64,000 nucleotides of DNA from an uncultured Candidatus Saccharibacteria bacterium (GCA_934725355.1 CAKVAO010000002.1:107283-171282), one strand, 5' to 3'. Counted from the first letter of the stretch, positions 17,287 through 26,982 are shown. Notes: generated by a model not told the origin, from the letters alone. Translations and numbers: made by a program.

Positions 17287-18306
17287 TTAGTCCCCGTAAT
17301 AATTGATGCCGATCGCATCTTTAACTTGCGTTAGCGTCTGGCTGGCAATACAGGCTGCCTTTTCAGACCCTTGGTGTAATATTTCATATATCTCTGCTGG
17401 ATTCTGCTCTAGTTCTGCCCGCTTCTCGCGAATTGGCTGTAATAGATTATTTAGAATTTCGAACAGATATTTTTTTACAACTACGTCACCGAGACCACCC
17501 TTTTGGTACTGTTCCTTGTACTCTGCTACCTTTGGGTCATTAGGCGCAAAAACATCTAAATATTCAAACACCATATTGCCTTCAATCTTGCCTGGATCTG
17601 ATACGTGAATGTGATCAGGGTCGGTGTACATGCTGAATACTTTGTCGAGTAATGTCTTCTCGTCGTCCGATAAATAAATACAGTTACCCAGTGATTTACT
17701 CATCTTAGCATTGCCATCTAGTCCTGGCAGACGGCGGCTCAATCCTTCCGGTGGCAGGATTGCCTCTGGCTCAATTAAGACGTCTTCGTTGTATGTTTGA
17801 TTAAACGTACGAACAATTTCCCGGGTCTGCTCAATCATTGGCAACTGATCCTCGCCAACTGGCACCCATTTAGCTTTGAACGCTGTAATGTCGGCTGCCT
17901 GTGAAATCGGATAGACCACAAAGCCAGTTGGCACGCCATCGCCAAAATTCTTCTGTTTGATTTCGCTCTTTACGGTCGGGTTGCGTTCTAGTCGATTGAT
18001 CGAAACTAGATTCATATAATACATAGTCAATTCAGTTAGCGCAGGCACTTGAGACTGAATGAAAATAGTAGTTTTAGTGGGATCAATACCAACCGATAAA
18101 TAGTCTAATGCCACCTGCAGTACATTGTCGCGCACCTTGGCGGGATTTTTGGCATTGTCAGTTAGCGCCTGAGTATCTGCAATCATAATAAATGGATCAT
18201 ATTTATTAGAGTTCTGCAGTTCAACTCGCCGTCGCAACGAACCAATGTAATGACCTAAGTGTAATCGTCCAGTCGGGCGATCACCTGTTAAAAAAATATC
18301 TTTCAT
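17287..18306 (-). CDS. trpS: Tryptophanyl-tRNA synthetase
   Basis: The 339 residues are a class I synthetase with the HIGH-type motif GRLHLGHYIGSL at the N-terminus, VPVGEDQLPMIEQTREI in the centre, and the KMSKS loop NAKMSKSLGN. It charges tRNA-Trp, whose gene lies at 6995. TATAAT ends 7 nt before the ATG, a leaderless start. It leads trpS-rluD-like-holB-TPR. Confidence 0.97.
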   Translation of the reverse strand: MKDIFLTGDRPTGRLHLGHYIGSLRRRVELQNSNKYDPFIMIADTQALTDNAKNPAKVRDNVLQVALDYLSVGIDPTKTTIFIQSQVPALTELTMYYMNLVSINRLERNPTVKSEIKQKNFGDGVPTGFVVYPISQAADITAFKAKWVPVGEDQLPMIEQTREIVRTFNQTYNEDVLIEPEAILPPEGLSRRLPGLDGNAKMSKSLGNCIYLSDDEKTLLDKVFSMYTDPDHIHVSDPGKIEGNMVFEYLDVFAPNDPKVAEYKEQYQKGGLGDVVVKKYLFEILNNLLQPIREKRAELEQNPAEIYEILHQGSEKAACIASQTLTQVKDAIGINYYGD

Positions 18307-18333
18307 AATTATTATTATACCATCTATAACAGG

Positions 18334-20265
18334 CTATTTGCGGACGCCAAACATCACCCAGCCTGTACCTGCAACTTTGTATTTGCCACTAAATTTCTCA
18401 GGTGACTTCCATCGATAGGTGTCGTAATCGTCGGCTAAGCGCTCCCATTCATCTTCGCCTAAATCAAATTCTTGTTCATAAGGCTCGCGGTTGTAGACGA
18501 TGATTAAATCAGCCCAAGGCGAAGCGCAGTCTCCGTTGCTATCTGTGTTGTCTACCATGAAGCCTACCATTCCCGGTGCCGCCCATTCGTTATAGATGTC
18601 CTCGTGCGCTGTACCAGATTTGTCTATCAGACCAGGCAACATCTTTCGTAGCTCAATAAGACCTTTGTAATAATTGTATAAGTCGGTATTTTCGGTAATT
18701 TCATGCCAATCTAAGCGGTTTAACGCAATTGGTGCGTCATGTGAATTGTCGTTGCCGTCTTTTGTGCGGCGGAAAGTCGAGCCGCTCAGCATAAATGGCC
18801 GTCCTTGGCAGGTCATGTAAATCGCCACGGCCAAGCGATACTGGCGCATTCGCTGTGTCTCGTCTGGTGTTGTTTCAGTCAGCTTGTCCCACAACGTCTG
18901 ATTGTCGTGTGCACTAACATAATTGATGATCTGTCCTGGTGTCTTGATGAGTGAGCCATTGACGCGCCAAGCCTTGACGGCATCTAGTAAACGGCGTTCA
19001 GTATGTGGCGCTCCATTAACAAAGCCGGTATCCTTCTTGTTCCCTGCACTGCCCTTGATTAAATCACGGGTGTCGTCACAGAAGATGCCAATGTTAACAT
19101 CTAGTTTGCCTATGTTGCCCTTGTGCGCTAGGTCTACATTGGTAGCAGTCTTGTCGGCAGACCAAGGCTCGCCGTAAATTAGTTTTTCGCCTTTGCCGTA
19201 CTTGTCATTTAATTTGGCACGAATATCATTCATCAAATCGACATCTAATAAGCCCATTAAGTCAAAACGAAAACCGTCGATGTGATATTCGCGTGCCCAG
19301 TACATAACACTATCCACGATGTATTTATGTACCATCGGGCGTTCGCTAGCCACATCGTTGCCGCAGCCCGAACCGTTAGACAGGTTGCCATCCTCCCATG
19401 TGCGATAGTAGTAATATGGCATAGTTTTTTGAAAGGCGTGGTCTAAATTCCAGGTGTGATTGTAAACTACATCCATGATGACACGAAAGCCGTTCTGGTG
19501 TAGTGCCTGAATGGCTGCTTTGAGCTCGCGCACTCGTACTTCGCCATGATGCGGATCAGATGAATACGAGCCTTCGGGCACATTGTAGTTTACTGGGTCG
19601 TAACCCCAGTTGAACTGTGTACTATCGTTTTCGTCTACCGAGCCGTAGTCATAAATCGGCATCAGCTGTATGTGGGTAATGCCAAGATTCTTTAAATAAG
19701 TTATACCTGTCGGCCGATCGCTTTGGTCATCTAATGTTGTGCTACTCTGGGTGAAAGCTAGATATTTACCGCGCAAGTCCTCTGGCCAACCGCCATGTGG
19801 ATCCCAAGAAAACTCTTTGACGTGTAGTTCATCAATCACGGTTTCAGGTGTGGGTGTGGGTGCCTTGTCTTGCCACCAATTATCCGGGTTAACCTGTCGC
19901 ATATCAATTACCATGCTACGCGTGCCATTAATGCCAGCTGCCTTGGCGTAAGGATCATTAGATAATGTCGTTACGTTATCGATAGTTACGGCAAAATCGT
20001 AATACATGCCGTGCAAACTCTCGCGAATATACACTGACCAGACGCCGGTTTGATAATCTAGTTCCATTGGCTGAGACCAATAACGCCGTGTGCCGGGTTC
20101 GCCATCCTTGTAGAAGTTAATTTCTACCCGATCAGCTACTGGTGACCACAGCTTAATCGATGTGCCGCCACCATCGCATACTGCACCTAAGTCGTTGCCA
20201 GTGTAAATTTTTCGCTGGAAGTCTGCACTGTTATATAGCTCTACCCATTCCTTTGCTGTCTTCAT
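18334..20265 (-). CDS. pulA: Type I pullulanase (GH13, glucan debranching)
   Basis: The 643 residues have an N-terminal CBM48-like domain (about 20-120), the type I pullulanase motif FNWGYDP, and GH13 regions DVVYNHTW, GFRFDLMG (nucleophile Asp), YGEPWSAD (acid Glu) and VSAHDN. It cleaves alpha-1,6 branches. There is no signal peptide, so it works on internal glucan together with the phosphorylase (26983) and the GH57/GH15 operon. A TATAAT lies about 29 nt before the ATG, and an AGAGGAA site lies 8 nt before it, so this gene has a true leader. Confidence 0.94.
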   Translation of the reverse strand: MKTAKEWVELYNSADFQRKIYTGNDLGAVCDGGGTSIKLWSPVADRVEINFYKDGEPGTRRYWSQPMELDYQTGVWSVYIRESLHGMYYDFAVTIDNVTTLSNDPYAKAAGINGTRSMVIDMRQVNPDNWWQDKAPTPTPETVIDELHVKEFSWDPHGGWPEDLRGKYLAFTQSSTTLDDQSDRPTGITYLKNLGITHIQLMPIYDYGSVDENDSTQFNWGYDPVNYNVPEGSYSSDPHHGEVRVRELKAAIQALHQNGFRVIMDVVYNHTWNLDHAFQKTMPYYYYRTWEDGNLSNGSGCGNDVASERPMVHKYIVDSVMYWAREYHIDGFRFDLMGLLDVDLMNDIRAKLNDKYGKGEKLIYGEPWSADKTATNVDLAHKGNIGKLDVNIGIFCDDTRDLIKGSAGNKKDTGFVNGAPHTERRLLDAVKAWRVNGSLIKTPGQIINYVSAHDNQTLWDKLTETTPDETQRMRQYRLAVAIYMTCQGRPFMLSGSTFRRTKDGNDNSHDAPIALNRLDWHEITENTDLYNYYKGLIELRKMLPGLIDKSGTAHEDIYNEWAAPGMVGFMVDNTDSNGDCASPWADLIIVYNREPYEQEFDLGEDEWERLADDYDTYRWKSPEKFSGKYKVAGTGWVMFGVRK

Positions 20266-20338
20266 GTCTGTGTTCCTCTGATGTGTCTAATTATAACATA
20301 GAAAAAGCCAGATATCTTTTGATGTGGCGTCAATGCGG

Positions 20339-20476
20339 CTATCTCTTAGCCGATTCTTCTTCCTTATTGGATGAAATAGCGATTGCTGTAATACGGTTAA
20401 CTAATTCGTTGCTATACTTGCGGCGCTCTTAAGGCGTTAGACCATAGTTAGTTTTAAGCCGTAGCTGGGACTTGCT
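20339..20476 (-). pseudogene. Decayed gene remnant with an in-frame stop
   Basis: One minus frame reads SKSQLRLKTNYGLTP, a TAA at 20429-20431, then ERRKYSNELVNRITAIAISS and a Lys/Glu-rich end at a TAG (20339). Both sides look like one protein, and a single-base change TAA to GAA would join them as LTPEERRKY. No start codon precedes it. This reads as the tail of a lost gene; chance is possible. The rest of 20266-20480 holds only the pullulanase promoter. Confidence 0.4.
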
Positions 20477-20479
20477 ATA

Positions 20480-21103
20480 CTAGGATAATTTACTGGTCAA
20501 GTTCGATATTTCTACTAGTATATTATCTATGCTTAATGTGGGTGTATTGTGTGTGATGTTATAGTCAACAGCTGACACGCTATCCCATAGTTCATCTATA
20601 ATAGCATTATTTTTCTGATTGGTGCTCGAATCATACATACCAAGTAGTGATATCATATGACCTATTACGATTTGATACGGTATGATTTTATGTGTGATTT
20701 CATAGCCTTGAACTTTAAGGCGTTTTATTATATCGGCATTATCAGTAACAGTGTCAAATTGGGGCTTCGACAGAATATGATCGAAGTGGTTGCTATCGAA
20801 GTCCTCGCCAATAATCCTGGCGATTGAAGTATAAGCCCTCGCGATTGACGCGCTGTCTCGCAAACTTACCTGGTCTGCGATTCTACGTATCCTGCGAGAC
20901 ACGTTATCAATGGGTTTGATTGCATTTAGAGCTGTCATAATGGTGGCTGGCGATTCGTGGGGCGCAACTAACAACAGCTCTCTACAATAGTTAGTTACAG
21001 CTTTCTCGTTATTTAAACGCTCAGTAATAGAGTGCCAATAGGTTAATTTAATCTCGTTGTGACTATGATCCTGTTTGACTGAATATAGATCCGCATTCGC
21101 CAT
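20480..21103 (-). CDS. Unknown cytoplasmic protein
   Basis: No family is recognised in this 207-residue protein. It looks helical, with Arg/Ala-rich segments (NVSRRIRRIADQVSLRDSASIARAY), and has neither signal peptide nor membrane helix. The frame is open from a TTG at 21124, but TATAAT ends 9 nt before the ATG at 21103, so that TTG overlaps the promoter; I choose 21103 as a leaderless start. It is transcribed away from prmC. Confidence 0.68.
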   Translation of the reverse strand: MANADLYSVKQDHSHNEIKLTYWHSITERLNNEKAVTNYCRELLLVAPHESPATIMTALNAIKPIDNVSRRIRRIADQVSLRDSASIARAYTSIARIIGEDFDSNHFDHILSKPQFDTVTDNADIIKRLKVQGYEITHKIIPYQIVIGHMISLLGMYDSSTNQKNNAIIDELWDSVSAVDYNITHNTPTLSIDNILVEISNLTSKLS

Positions 21104-21247
21104 AATGGTTATATTATATAGCAAAACTACAGCGGTATGGCATTATGCCTAAAATAGTGAACGTTAGCCCATGTTTGCTAATCGACGTACACCTATCTGA
21201 CCTCGTCGATCAATTCTGTAGGCCGTTTTGTCTGGTACAATATAGAT

Positions 21248-22126
21248 ATGTATGAGGCTGAAATGAAAATCAGCGAATTAGAAGTAAAGATAGCGCAAAG
21301 ATTGCGGGCTGCGGGCATTGAGTCGGCGCGATTGGATGCTGTGATGATTATTGGCCACGTTCTGAACCGGTCGCGAGAGTGGCTACTGGCACATGATGAT
21401 GCATTGGTATCTAGTGAGGACAGCCGGCGTGTTGAAGAATTAGCGTTCCGCCGAGCCAAGCGTGAGCCACTGGCCTATATTATGGGATATAAAGAGTTCT
21501 ATGGGCGGCGATTTATGGTCACGTCTGACGTCCTAATCCCCCGCCCTGAGAGCGAGGTGATGATTGATATACTATCTGATGTGGTTGCTCGTGGCAATAC
21601 GCAAACTATCGGCGACACTGCTAAGTGTAATTACAGTTCTCGCGCCTATAGACTAATAGACGTTGGCACGGGTAGCGGCTGTTTAGGTATTACAGCAAAA
21701 CTAGAGCGCCCCGAACTAAATGTAACTCTATCAGACATTTCAGACAAAGCACTAGAGATAGCGCGCAAAAATGCTGAGCAATTAAGCGCCGACGTTGGAC
21801 TTGTTCGATCGAACCTGATGGATAATGTTTCAGGTAAATTTGATATCATCCTAGCTAACCTACCCTATGTTAACCACAATTGGGATTACTTGTCGCCCGA
21901 ACTGAAATACGAGCCGGATTTGGCGCTATATGCTAGTGATGATGGCTTGGCGTTGATCTATAAACTGATTAACCAAGCGCCGGCTCATTTGGTTAGAGGC
22001 GGCTATATAATTCTAGAAATGGACACACCGCAAATTGAGCGTGTGGCAACGTATGCATCAGAGTATGGTTTTGTGGTTGTTAGCAGCCAGCCGTTCACCT
22101 TGATGTTACAATATAAGGATGAGTAA
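21248..22126 (+). CDS. prmC: Release factor glutamine N5-methyltransferase
   Basis: The 292 residues have the N-terminal helical PrmC domain and a SAM-binding fold: IDVGTGSGCLGI (motif I) and the catalytic NLPY motif in ILANLPYVN, the accepted variant of NPPY. PrmC methylates the GGQ Gln of RF1/RF2. TACAAT ends 6 nt before the ATG at 21248, so the mRNA is leaderless; an in-frame ATG at 21263 is an alternative. It overlaps the next gene by 8 nt. Confidence 0.93.
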   Translation: MYEAEMKISELEVKIAQRLRAAGIESARLDAVMIIGHVLNRSREWLLAHDDALVSSEDSRRVEELAFRRAKREPLAYIMGYKEFYGRRFMVTSDVLIPRPESEVMIDILSDVVARGNTQTIGDTAKCNYSSRAYRLIDVGTGSGCLGITAKLERPELNVTLSDISDKALEIARKNAEQLSADVGLVRSNLMDNVSGKFDIILANLPYVNHNWDYLSPELKYEPDLALYASDDGLALIYKLINQAPAHLVRGGYIILEMDTPQIERVATYASEYGFVVVSSQPFTLMLQYKDE

Positions 22127-22895
22127 TTTGAAAGTAAAATTTTTAGGTTGTGGAGCTGGCTTTAACCCAAGCTATGGCAGTAATAGCGCCTACCTGATGA
22201 CGCGCGATGATGGCATGATCCTTTTAGAATGTGGTGAGCAGACCTTTGCTAGGTTAATTAATTTGCCGGATTTTCTAAAGGCTAAATACTTAACCGTCCT
22301 TCTTAGCCACACGCACAGTGACCATGCTGGCTCATTAGGTAATATGGTGATGTATAGCTACAATGTACTCCATCGCCGTGTCGTAATTGTAGCCGGCGGC
22401 ATTAAACAGCGCCGTGAGATTAGACGCCTGTTAAAAGGTTTTGGTGTGGCTCGTGAATGCTATCAAATAGTTACTACATGGGGAATGTCGCATAGTTCGT
22501 GTATACATGACATTGCTCTACGTGATAGCTGTATTAATGTCGAAATGATTCGTACGCATCACGCCCCATCCCTTGCTTGCTATAATATTGAACTTTCTAG
22601 GCTAGCTGAAGGTGGCCAAGTTGACGGTCTGTTCTGGTCGGGTGATACTAATGATGGTGTACCGGCTATTGTGCGTGCTTTATGGGGATATTCGGTATAT
22701 CAGGAGGCGGGCGTGCGACATAGTTCAGCGCATGTCCAGATCCATCAATTTGATAGGACTCTAGTCGCAATAGCTGAGCACGGAAACGTATCGGCTCAGC
22801 AGCTTCGGCGAAACATTACTCTAATGCATCTAGACGGCAGACGAGCTCTTTATTATTCCGAGGTATTAGGCTACCAGACGCCGGAACTTGTCTAA
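22119..22895 (+). CDS. Metallo-beta-lactamase-fold hydrolase (RNase Z-like)
   Basis: The 258 residues carry the MBL zinc motif SHTHSDHAG (about 65-73), a later His in RTHHAPS, the bridging Asp in FWSGDTND and a C-terminal His in HVQIHQFD. The overall layout suits the RNase Z/Lactamase_B_2 group, which includes tRNA 3'-processing and phosphodiesterase enzymes. Since all tRNAs here encode CCA, a tRNA maturation role is not needed for CCA addition; substrate unknown. It overlaps prmC. Confidence 0.8.
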   Translation: MSNLKVKFLGCGAGFNPSYGSNSAYLMTRDDGMILLECGEQTFARLINLPDFLKAKYLTVLLSHTHSDHAGSLGNMVMYSYNVLHRRVVIVAGGIKQRREIRRLLKGFGVARECYQIVTTWGMSHSSCIHDIALRDSCINVEMIRTHHAPSLACYNIELSRLAEGGQVDGLFWSGDTNDGVPAIVRALWGYSVYQEAGVRHSSAHVQIHQFDRTLVAIAEHGNVSAQQLRRNITLMHLDGRRALYYSEVLGYQTPELV

Positions 22896-22943
22896 AAGCC
22901 AGCTGTTTTATGTTAGAATGATAGCAATTATTTGGGGGATGTT

Positions 22944-23702
22944 ATGAAGAATGAGGTGGTAATATCGGCAGAACACATCGATAAGGTTTATGGGCGGAGA
23001 GAAAACTCGTTTCGAGCCTTGACTGATATCAATTTGCAGATTCGTCGTGGCGAGTCTGTGGCCATTGTAGGTAAGAGTGGCAGTGGTAAGTCTACTTTAA
23101 CCCACATCTTGGCAACACTAGACCAGCCTACTAAAGGCAAAATTATTATTAATGGCAAAGATTTATCAAAGTTATCGAACCGTCAGCTAAACAAGTTGCG
23201 TAATCGGTCGTTTGGTTTTGTCTTCCAACAGTTCTTTATGAACAGTCGCGACACGGTGTTAAATAACGTGATGTTGCCCATGGTGATTGCTGGAGTGCGA
23301 CCGAGTGTACGCAAACACCGAGCGCTTGAAGCCTTAAAAACTGTTGAGCTAGAGGATAAAGCTAATGTTCGCGCGAACGACCTTTCTGGTGGTCAGAAGC
23401 AGCGCGTTTGTATAGCTCGCGCCATCGTTAACAACCCTACCCTGATTTTTGCCGATGAGCCAACTGGCAATCTAGATACCGCCACGGGTGATGTGGTTGA
23501 GAACTTATTGTTTGGGCTAAATCGTGATAAAGGCATTACGCTGGTGATAGTGACACACGACCCTGAACTGGCGGCAAAATGTGATCGTCAGCTACACATT
23601 AAAGATGGTCGACTAGTGGATGCTAGCGAGGACTATTCTCACGGCGCAGCGGTGTTACAACGGGCGAAGAATAGCGAGATTACAAATGGAGGTCGAAAAT
23701 GA
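22944..23702 (+). CDS. ABC transporter ATPase (LolD/MacB type)
   Basis: The 252 residues have Walker A VGKSGSGKST, Q-loop VFQQFF, signature LSGGQKQR and Walker B LIFADEPTGNLD, the pattern of ATPases partnering FtsX-like permeases for export or extraction of peptides and lipids. I start at the ATG 22944, just after a GGGGG-containing SD; the frame also opens at a TTG at 22932. The stop overlaps the permease start as ATGA. Since the partner permease is frameshifted, the pair may be inactive. Confidence 0.88.
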   Translation: MKNEVVISAEHIDKVYGRRENSFRALTDINLQIRRGESVAIVGKSGSGKSTLTHILATLDQPTKGKIIINGKDLSKLSNRQLNKLRNRSFGFVFQQFFMNSRDTVLNNVMLPMVIAGVRPSVRKHRALEALKTVELEDKANVRANDLSGGQKQRVCIARAIVNNPTLIFADEPTGNLDTATGDVVENLLFGLNRDKGITLVIVTHDPELAAKCDRQLHIKDGRLVDASEDYSHGAAVLQRAKNSEITNGGRK

Positions 23703-24987
23703 AATTTTACGATATGGTGCGTTTGGCTAATGCTAGCCTGTGGCGGAACAAATCACGCACCTTGCTGACCGTGCTGGCTATCTTTGTTAGCGCTTTTACT
23801 ATAATTATGACCACTGGCATTAATATGGGTGTCAATGATTACATCGATCGACAAGTTGCTTCGGTTGGCGCTAAAGGGTATCTACAGGTTATGCAAAAGG
23901 CAACTGCCGATAAGACGACGTCGCTTATGGGTGGCAGTAATGACGTGCAGGAATATACGGATAGTACAACTAGTCATTCGACTACTATGACACAGGTGGA
24001 TATCGATAAAATTCGCAAAGTTAAGGGTATTAAGAGCGCAAAAATTATAAGACGGCCAGTAGTGACTATGTGTCACTCGGTGGAGACAATAAAAAGTATA
24101 AGTTTAACGTGATGATCCTGCCGACTGAGAGTATTCATTTGGATTTGGCTGCTGGGCGCAATGTCGACATGAATAGTGATCAGGCAGAGCTGGTCTTGCC
24201 GGATAAATACCTATCTGCACTTGGCTTTAACTCGGCAAAGTCTGCGTTAGGTAAAGAGGTAAAGATTGGCGCGACTGCCTCGGTAACCAAGCAGCATGAT
24301 GAAGTAACTATGAAAATTGTAGGCGTGCAGAACGAGAGCGTGGTCGGCTTTGGCTCGGGTTGGATTAATGACGCCGCTGGTCAGGCGATTAATAATATTG
24401 TGATGGCGGGAATGCCAGATGAGTATCGCAACCAATCCTATGAGGTGGTAGCACAGTTAGAGGCTGGTTATTACGATCGTGCTGATGAGGTAAAGGACGA
24501 GCTAAAGGAAATGGGCTACACCGCCATGACTTTGGACGATAGTATTTCGATGATGAAGTCATTCTTTAATGCTATTACTACAGTGCTAACAATTTTTGGC
24601 GCAATTGCTCTGGTGGCGGCTTCGATTGGCGTCATTAACACGCTATACATGGCAGTACAAGAACGTACACGCGAGATTGGACTACAGAAATCAATGGGAC
24701 TTAGTAGTGGCAAGGTTTTTGGTATGTTCAGCTTGGAGGCAATTGCACTTGGTTTTTGGGGTGGCATATTTGCAGTTTTAGCGGCATATATAGCTAAAGC
24801 CATTGTTAATCCACTGGCCTCTAATACATTCTTAGCTGGCCTGCATGGTTTTACGCTCGTTGTTTTTAGTCCAGTGTATCTTGTTTTGACAGTAGTAATG
24901 GTAATGCTGATTGCCTTCCTTGCCGGTACGCTACCTGCCCGGCGTGCTGCTAGTAAAGATCCAATTGAAGCCCTGAGATACGAGTAA
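23699..24987 (+). pseudogene. FtsX/MacB-type ABC permease interrupted by a -1 frameshift
   Basis: Frame one (23699-24112) gives the N-terminal membrane helix (LLTVLAIFVSAFTIIMTTGI) and the start of the external domain; frame two (open from 24034, to 24987) gives the rest and three C-terminal helices ending GTLPARRAASKDPIEALRYE. Together they make one normal permease of about 430 residues. The span is 1289 nt, one base short of a multiple of three, and the frames swap at 24034-24060 beside an A5 run. No SD precedes the only early start in frame two (GTG 24070). A genuine mutation, an assembly error or recoding could explain it. Confidence 0.8.
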
Positions 24988-25041
24988 TTAATCACATGAT
25001 CATTTGGTCTGCGTGATTAGAGGCTAACAAATCTGATTACA

Positions 25042-25089
25042 GCTAGGACATGTGCTAGGACATGTGCTAGGACATGTGCTAGGACATGT
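25042..25089. repeat. Four tandem copies of a 12-nt repeat
   Basis: The unit GCTAGGACATGT is repeated four times without change, ending 5 nt before the stop of the convergent gene at 25094. Each unit contains the palindrome ACATGT. The short gap 24988-25041 shows nothing else. Confidence 0.95.
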
Positions 25090-25093
25090 TGGA

Positions 25094-25993
25094 TTAGTTA
25101 GTAGTCTTGTTGTGGCTTGATTTATTAAAGCCGATTGCGTATGCAGCTAAAGGTAGCACAAAAGTGAAGCCAAGTGGAGTCAGAATATCAGCTAGGCGAC
25201 TCCACTGTAACGATTCGCCAAAGAAAATAATGCTGTATAAAATAGCAACAATTACCATGCCGATCACAAACATTGATACAAGCGACATTTGTGTGTAAAT
25301 GCGTGCCGCAGAGATATGTAACTTCTTCGGCAGACGCATGGTAAATCGACCAACTAAGCGCCCTTTGACTAGATAGCTCAGTGTCATTACGGCAATAGTG
25401 ACGCACTCGCCTACCGTGATAAATACTGGATATGTCGCAAGGATACCATCATGTGGCAGCCATAATGTTGATAGAACAGATAGACTTAGAACTAACAATA
25501 TAACTATATCGACTGACATTAACTTTAGGGCGAGAGCTAGATTCTCGTTCATTCGGTCTTTGAATAACGCTGCACGCTTTGCGCGCGGTAAGTGTGCTAG
25601 GCCTAAAGCATACATTGCTAACATGGGTAGACACATCGTAGTCGCTACTGACAAGCTGGTCAGTATGATTGACATGAAGTTAAGCTTGGCATCGGTATGT
25701 AGGACAAAATGATCTAAATATAGTGCAACTGCACCAAGTGCAAACACGCCAGGCCACAGAAACCACAAATGGCTGGTCTTATCCGCGTAATATCGCATGG
25801 CATCGCGGTCGTTCTTTGGCGCTAGCTTGTTTAGACTGTGTCCAATGCTGTAGTTTACGATCATGCCTATAATAACAATGGTCACGCATACATATAGTGG
25901 CGCACTGTAGCCAGTAAATATTGCTAACACTATAGCTAACGCTAGATTGACAACACTGTTGATTGCAACTAAATAATTTTTATTTTTACTCAT
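25094..25993 (-). CDS. Multi-pass membrane protein, unknown (paralogue A)
   Basis: The 299 residues contain about eight hydrophobic helices and a short polar C-terminal tail (FNKSSHNKTTN). No transporter signature is recognised. It shares layout and short matches with the next gene at 26045 (for example MYALGLA ... YLVKGRLV against FYALTAT ... YFIKGKVI), so the two look like old tandem duplicates. TAAAAT ends 7 nt before the ATG, a leaderless start, so it is transcribed independently. Confidence 0.72.
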   Translation of the reverse strand: MSKNKNYLVAINSVVNLALAIVLAIFTGYSAPLYVCVTIVIIGMIVNYSIGHSLNKLAPKNDRDAMRYYADKTSHLWFLWPGVFALGAVALYLDHFVLHTDAKLNFMSIILTSLSVATTMCLPMLAMYALGLAHLPRAKRAALFKDRMNENLALALKLMSVDIVILLVLSLSVLSTLWLPHDGILATYPVFITVGECVTIAVMTLSYLVKGRLVGRFTMRLPKKLHISAARIYTQMSLVSMFVIGMVIVAILYSIIFFGESLQWSRLADILTPLGFTFVLPLAAYAIGFNKSSHNKTTN

Positions 25994-26044
25994 ACTCTAT
26001 ATTTTAGCACAAGCGCTGTGATTGATATAGTAGAAATGAGGCTA

Positions 26045-26971
26045 CTAGTCCTTCTTGAACAATTTCAATCCGGCCGTTAATGTCAGTAGAGATAGAAATA
26101 GCGATGAGATAACTACAATCAAGATACCGATGTTATCTAGACTGATTACACTTAGTAAAGTTCGATACCATAATGGCGTGGTTGACTGAACAGCGCTGAC
26201 ATACAGGCAATTCATCACGACATATAATATTGCTGACAGAATGGTCAATCCTATGATAACTGAACGCGTTAATTGTCGTGTAGCAGCTGGCCGTACGCGT
26301 TTAATTAGATTGGCCTCTGAAATAACCTTGCCTTTTATAAAATAGCCGATAGCCATTGCTAACCCTGCTATTCCACCCGTGGCTAATGCATAATCTGCGC
26401 GGTTAGCATTGTTACCCGACGTAGAATCACCACTGTATAACACGGCTGCTACTGACGTGATAGCTACAATTAACACTATTATTCCGTTAATCAGCATAAC
26501 CTTGCGGTTGACGGCCTTAGTTATATCGGCGTATTTAGCTAGGCTGGCGTGTTCTTTCTTATCTAGACACGTGGCAGTCAGCGCGTAGAAGCCCATTATC
26601 AGTGCGCTAATTATCATGCCGACGCATGGGCCGGTAGCCATGGTGTATAGCGGGCTGTTAATACTAGAGTAATTGGGCGTCAAGATTGATATAGCGATAG
26701 ATATAACGCCACCCAATACAACAGCGCCAATCATATTGTATGCAATAAATACACCTGTCGAATCAATTGAACCGTTACGGTCACGCATATTGCCAGAAAT
26801 AGTTCGCATGTTGACGACGTTACCTACGGTAGCATTGACTATTAACATAACTACTAGTGGCAACCATGTTACATACCATGCTGGATTATGAATAGCGATC
26901 GCTAAGCATGTGCCAAATACGATCATGTTGGTAAAGAATAATATATGTTGTGATTTTACAAAACGGTTCAT
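26045..26971 (-). CDS. Multi-pass membrane protein, unknown (paralogue B)
   Basis: The 308 residues form about eight membrane helices, with a polar region around 150 (CLDKKEHASLAKYADITKAV) matching the position of a similar loop in paralogue A. No known family is recognised. GAGAGGG lies 5 nt before the ATG, unlike A. It begins 12 nt after the phosphorylase stop, so it is probably cotranscribed with that enzyme, which hints at a link with sugar metabolism but is not proof. Confidence 0.72.
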   Translation of the reverse strand: MNRFVKSQHILFFTNMIVFGTCLAIAIHNPAWYVTWLPLVVMLIVNATVGNVVNMRTISGNMRDRNGSIDSTGVFIAYNMIGAVVLGGVISIAISILTPNYSSINSPLYTMATGPCVGMIISALIMGFYALTATCLDKKEHASLAKYADITKAVNRKVMLINGIIVLIVAITSVAAVLYSGDSTSGNNANRADYALATGGIAGLAMAIGYFIKGKVISEANLIKRVRPAATRQLTRSVIIGLTILSAILYVVMNCLYVSAVQSTTPLWYRTLLSVISLDNIGILIVVISSLFLSLLTLTAGLKLFKKD

Positions 26972-26982
26972 TGTAGCCCTCT

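Noticed and set aside
20160..20432. 90-residue plus-strand frame upstream of the unknown gene
   Set aside because: It overlaps the 5' end of pullulanase in antisense and its product looks like non-coding translation.
24030..24075. Programmed -1 frameshift in the ABC permease
   Set aside because: The frames would allow it, but GCA AAA ATT is not a proper slippery heptamer and I see no clear downstream hairpin or upstream SD stimulator.
25042..25089. CRISPR array
   Set aside because: The 12-nt units are directly contiguous without spacers, and no cas genes are nearby.
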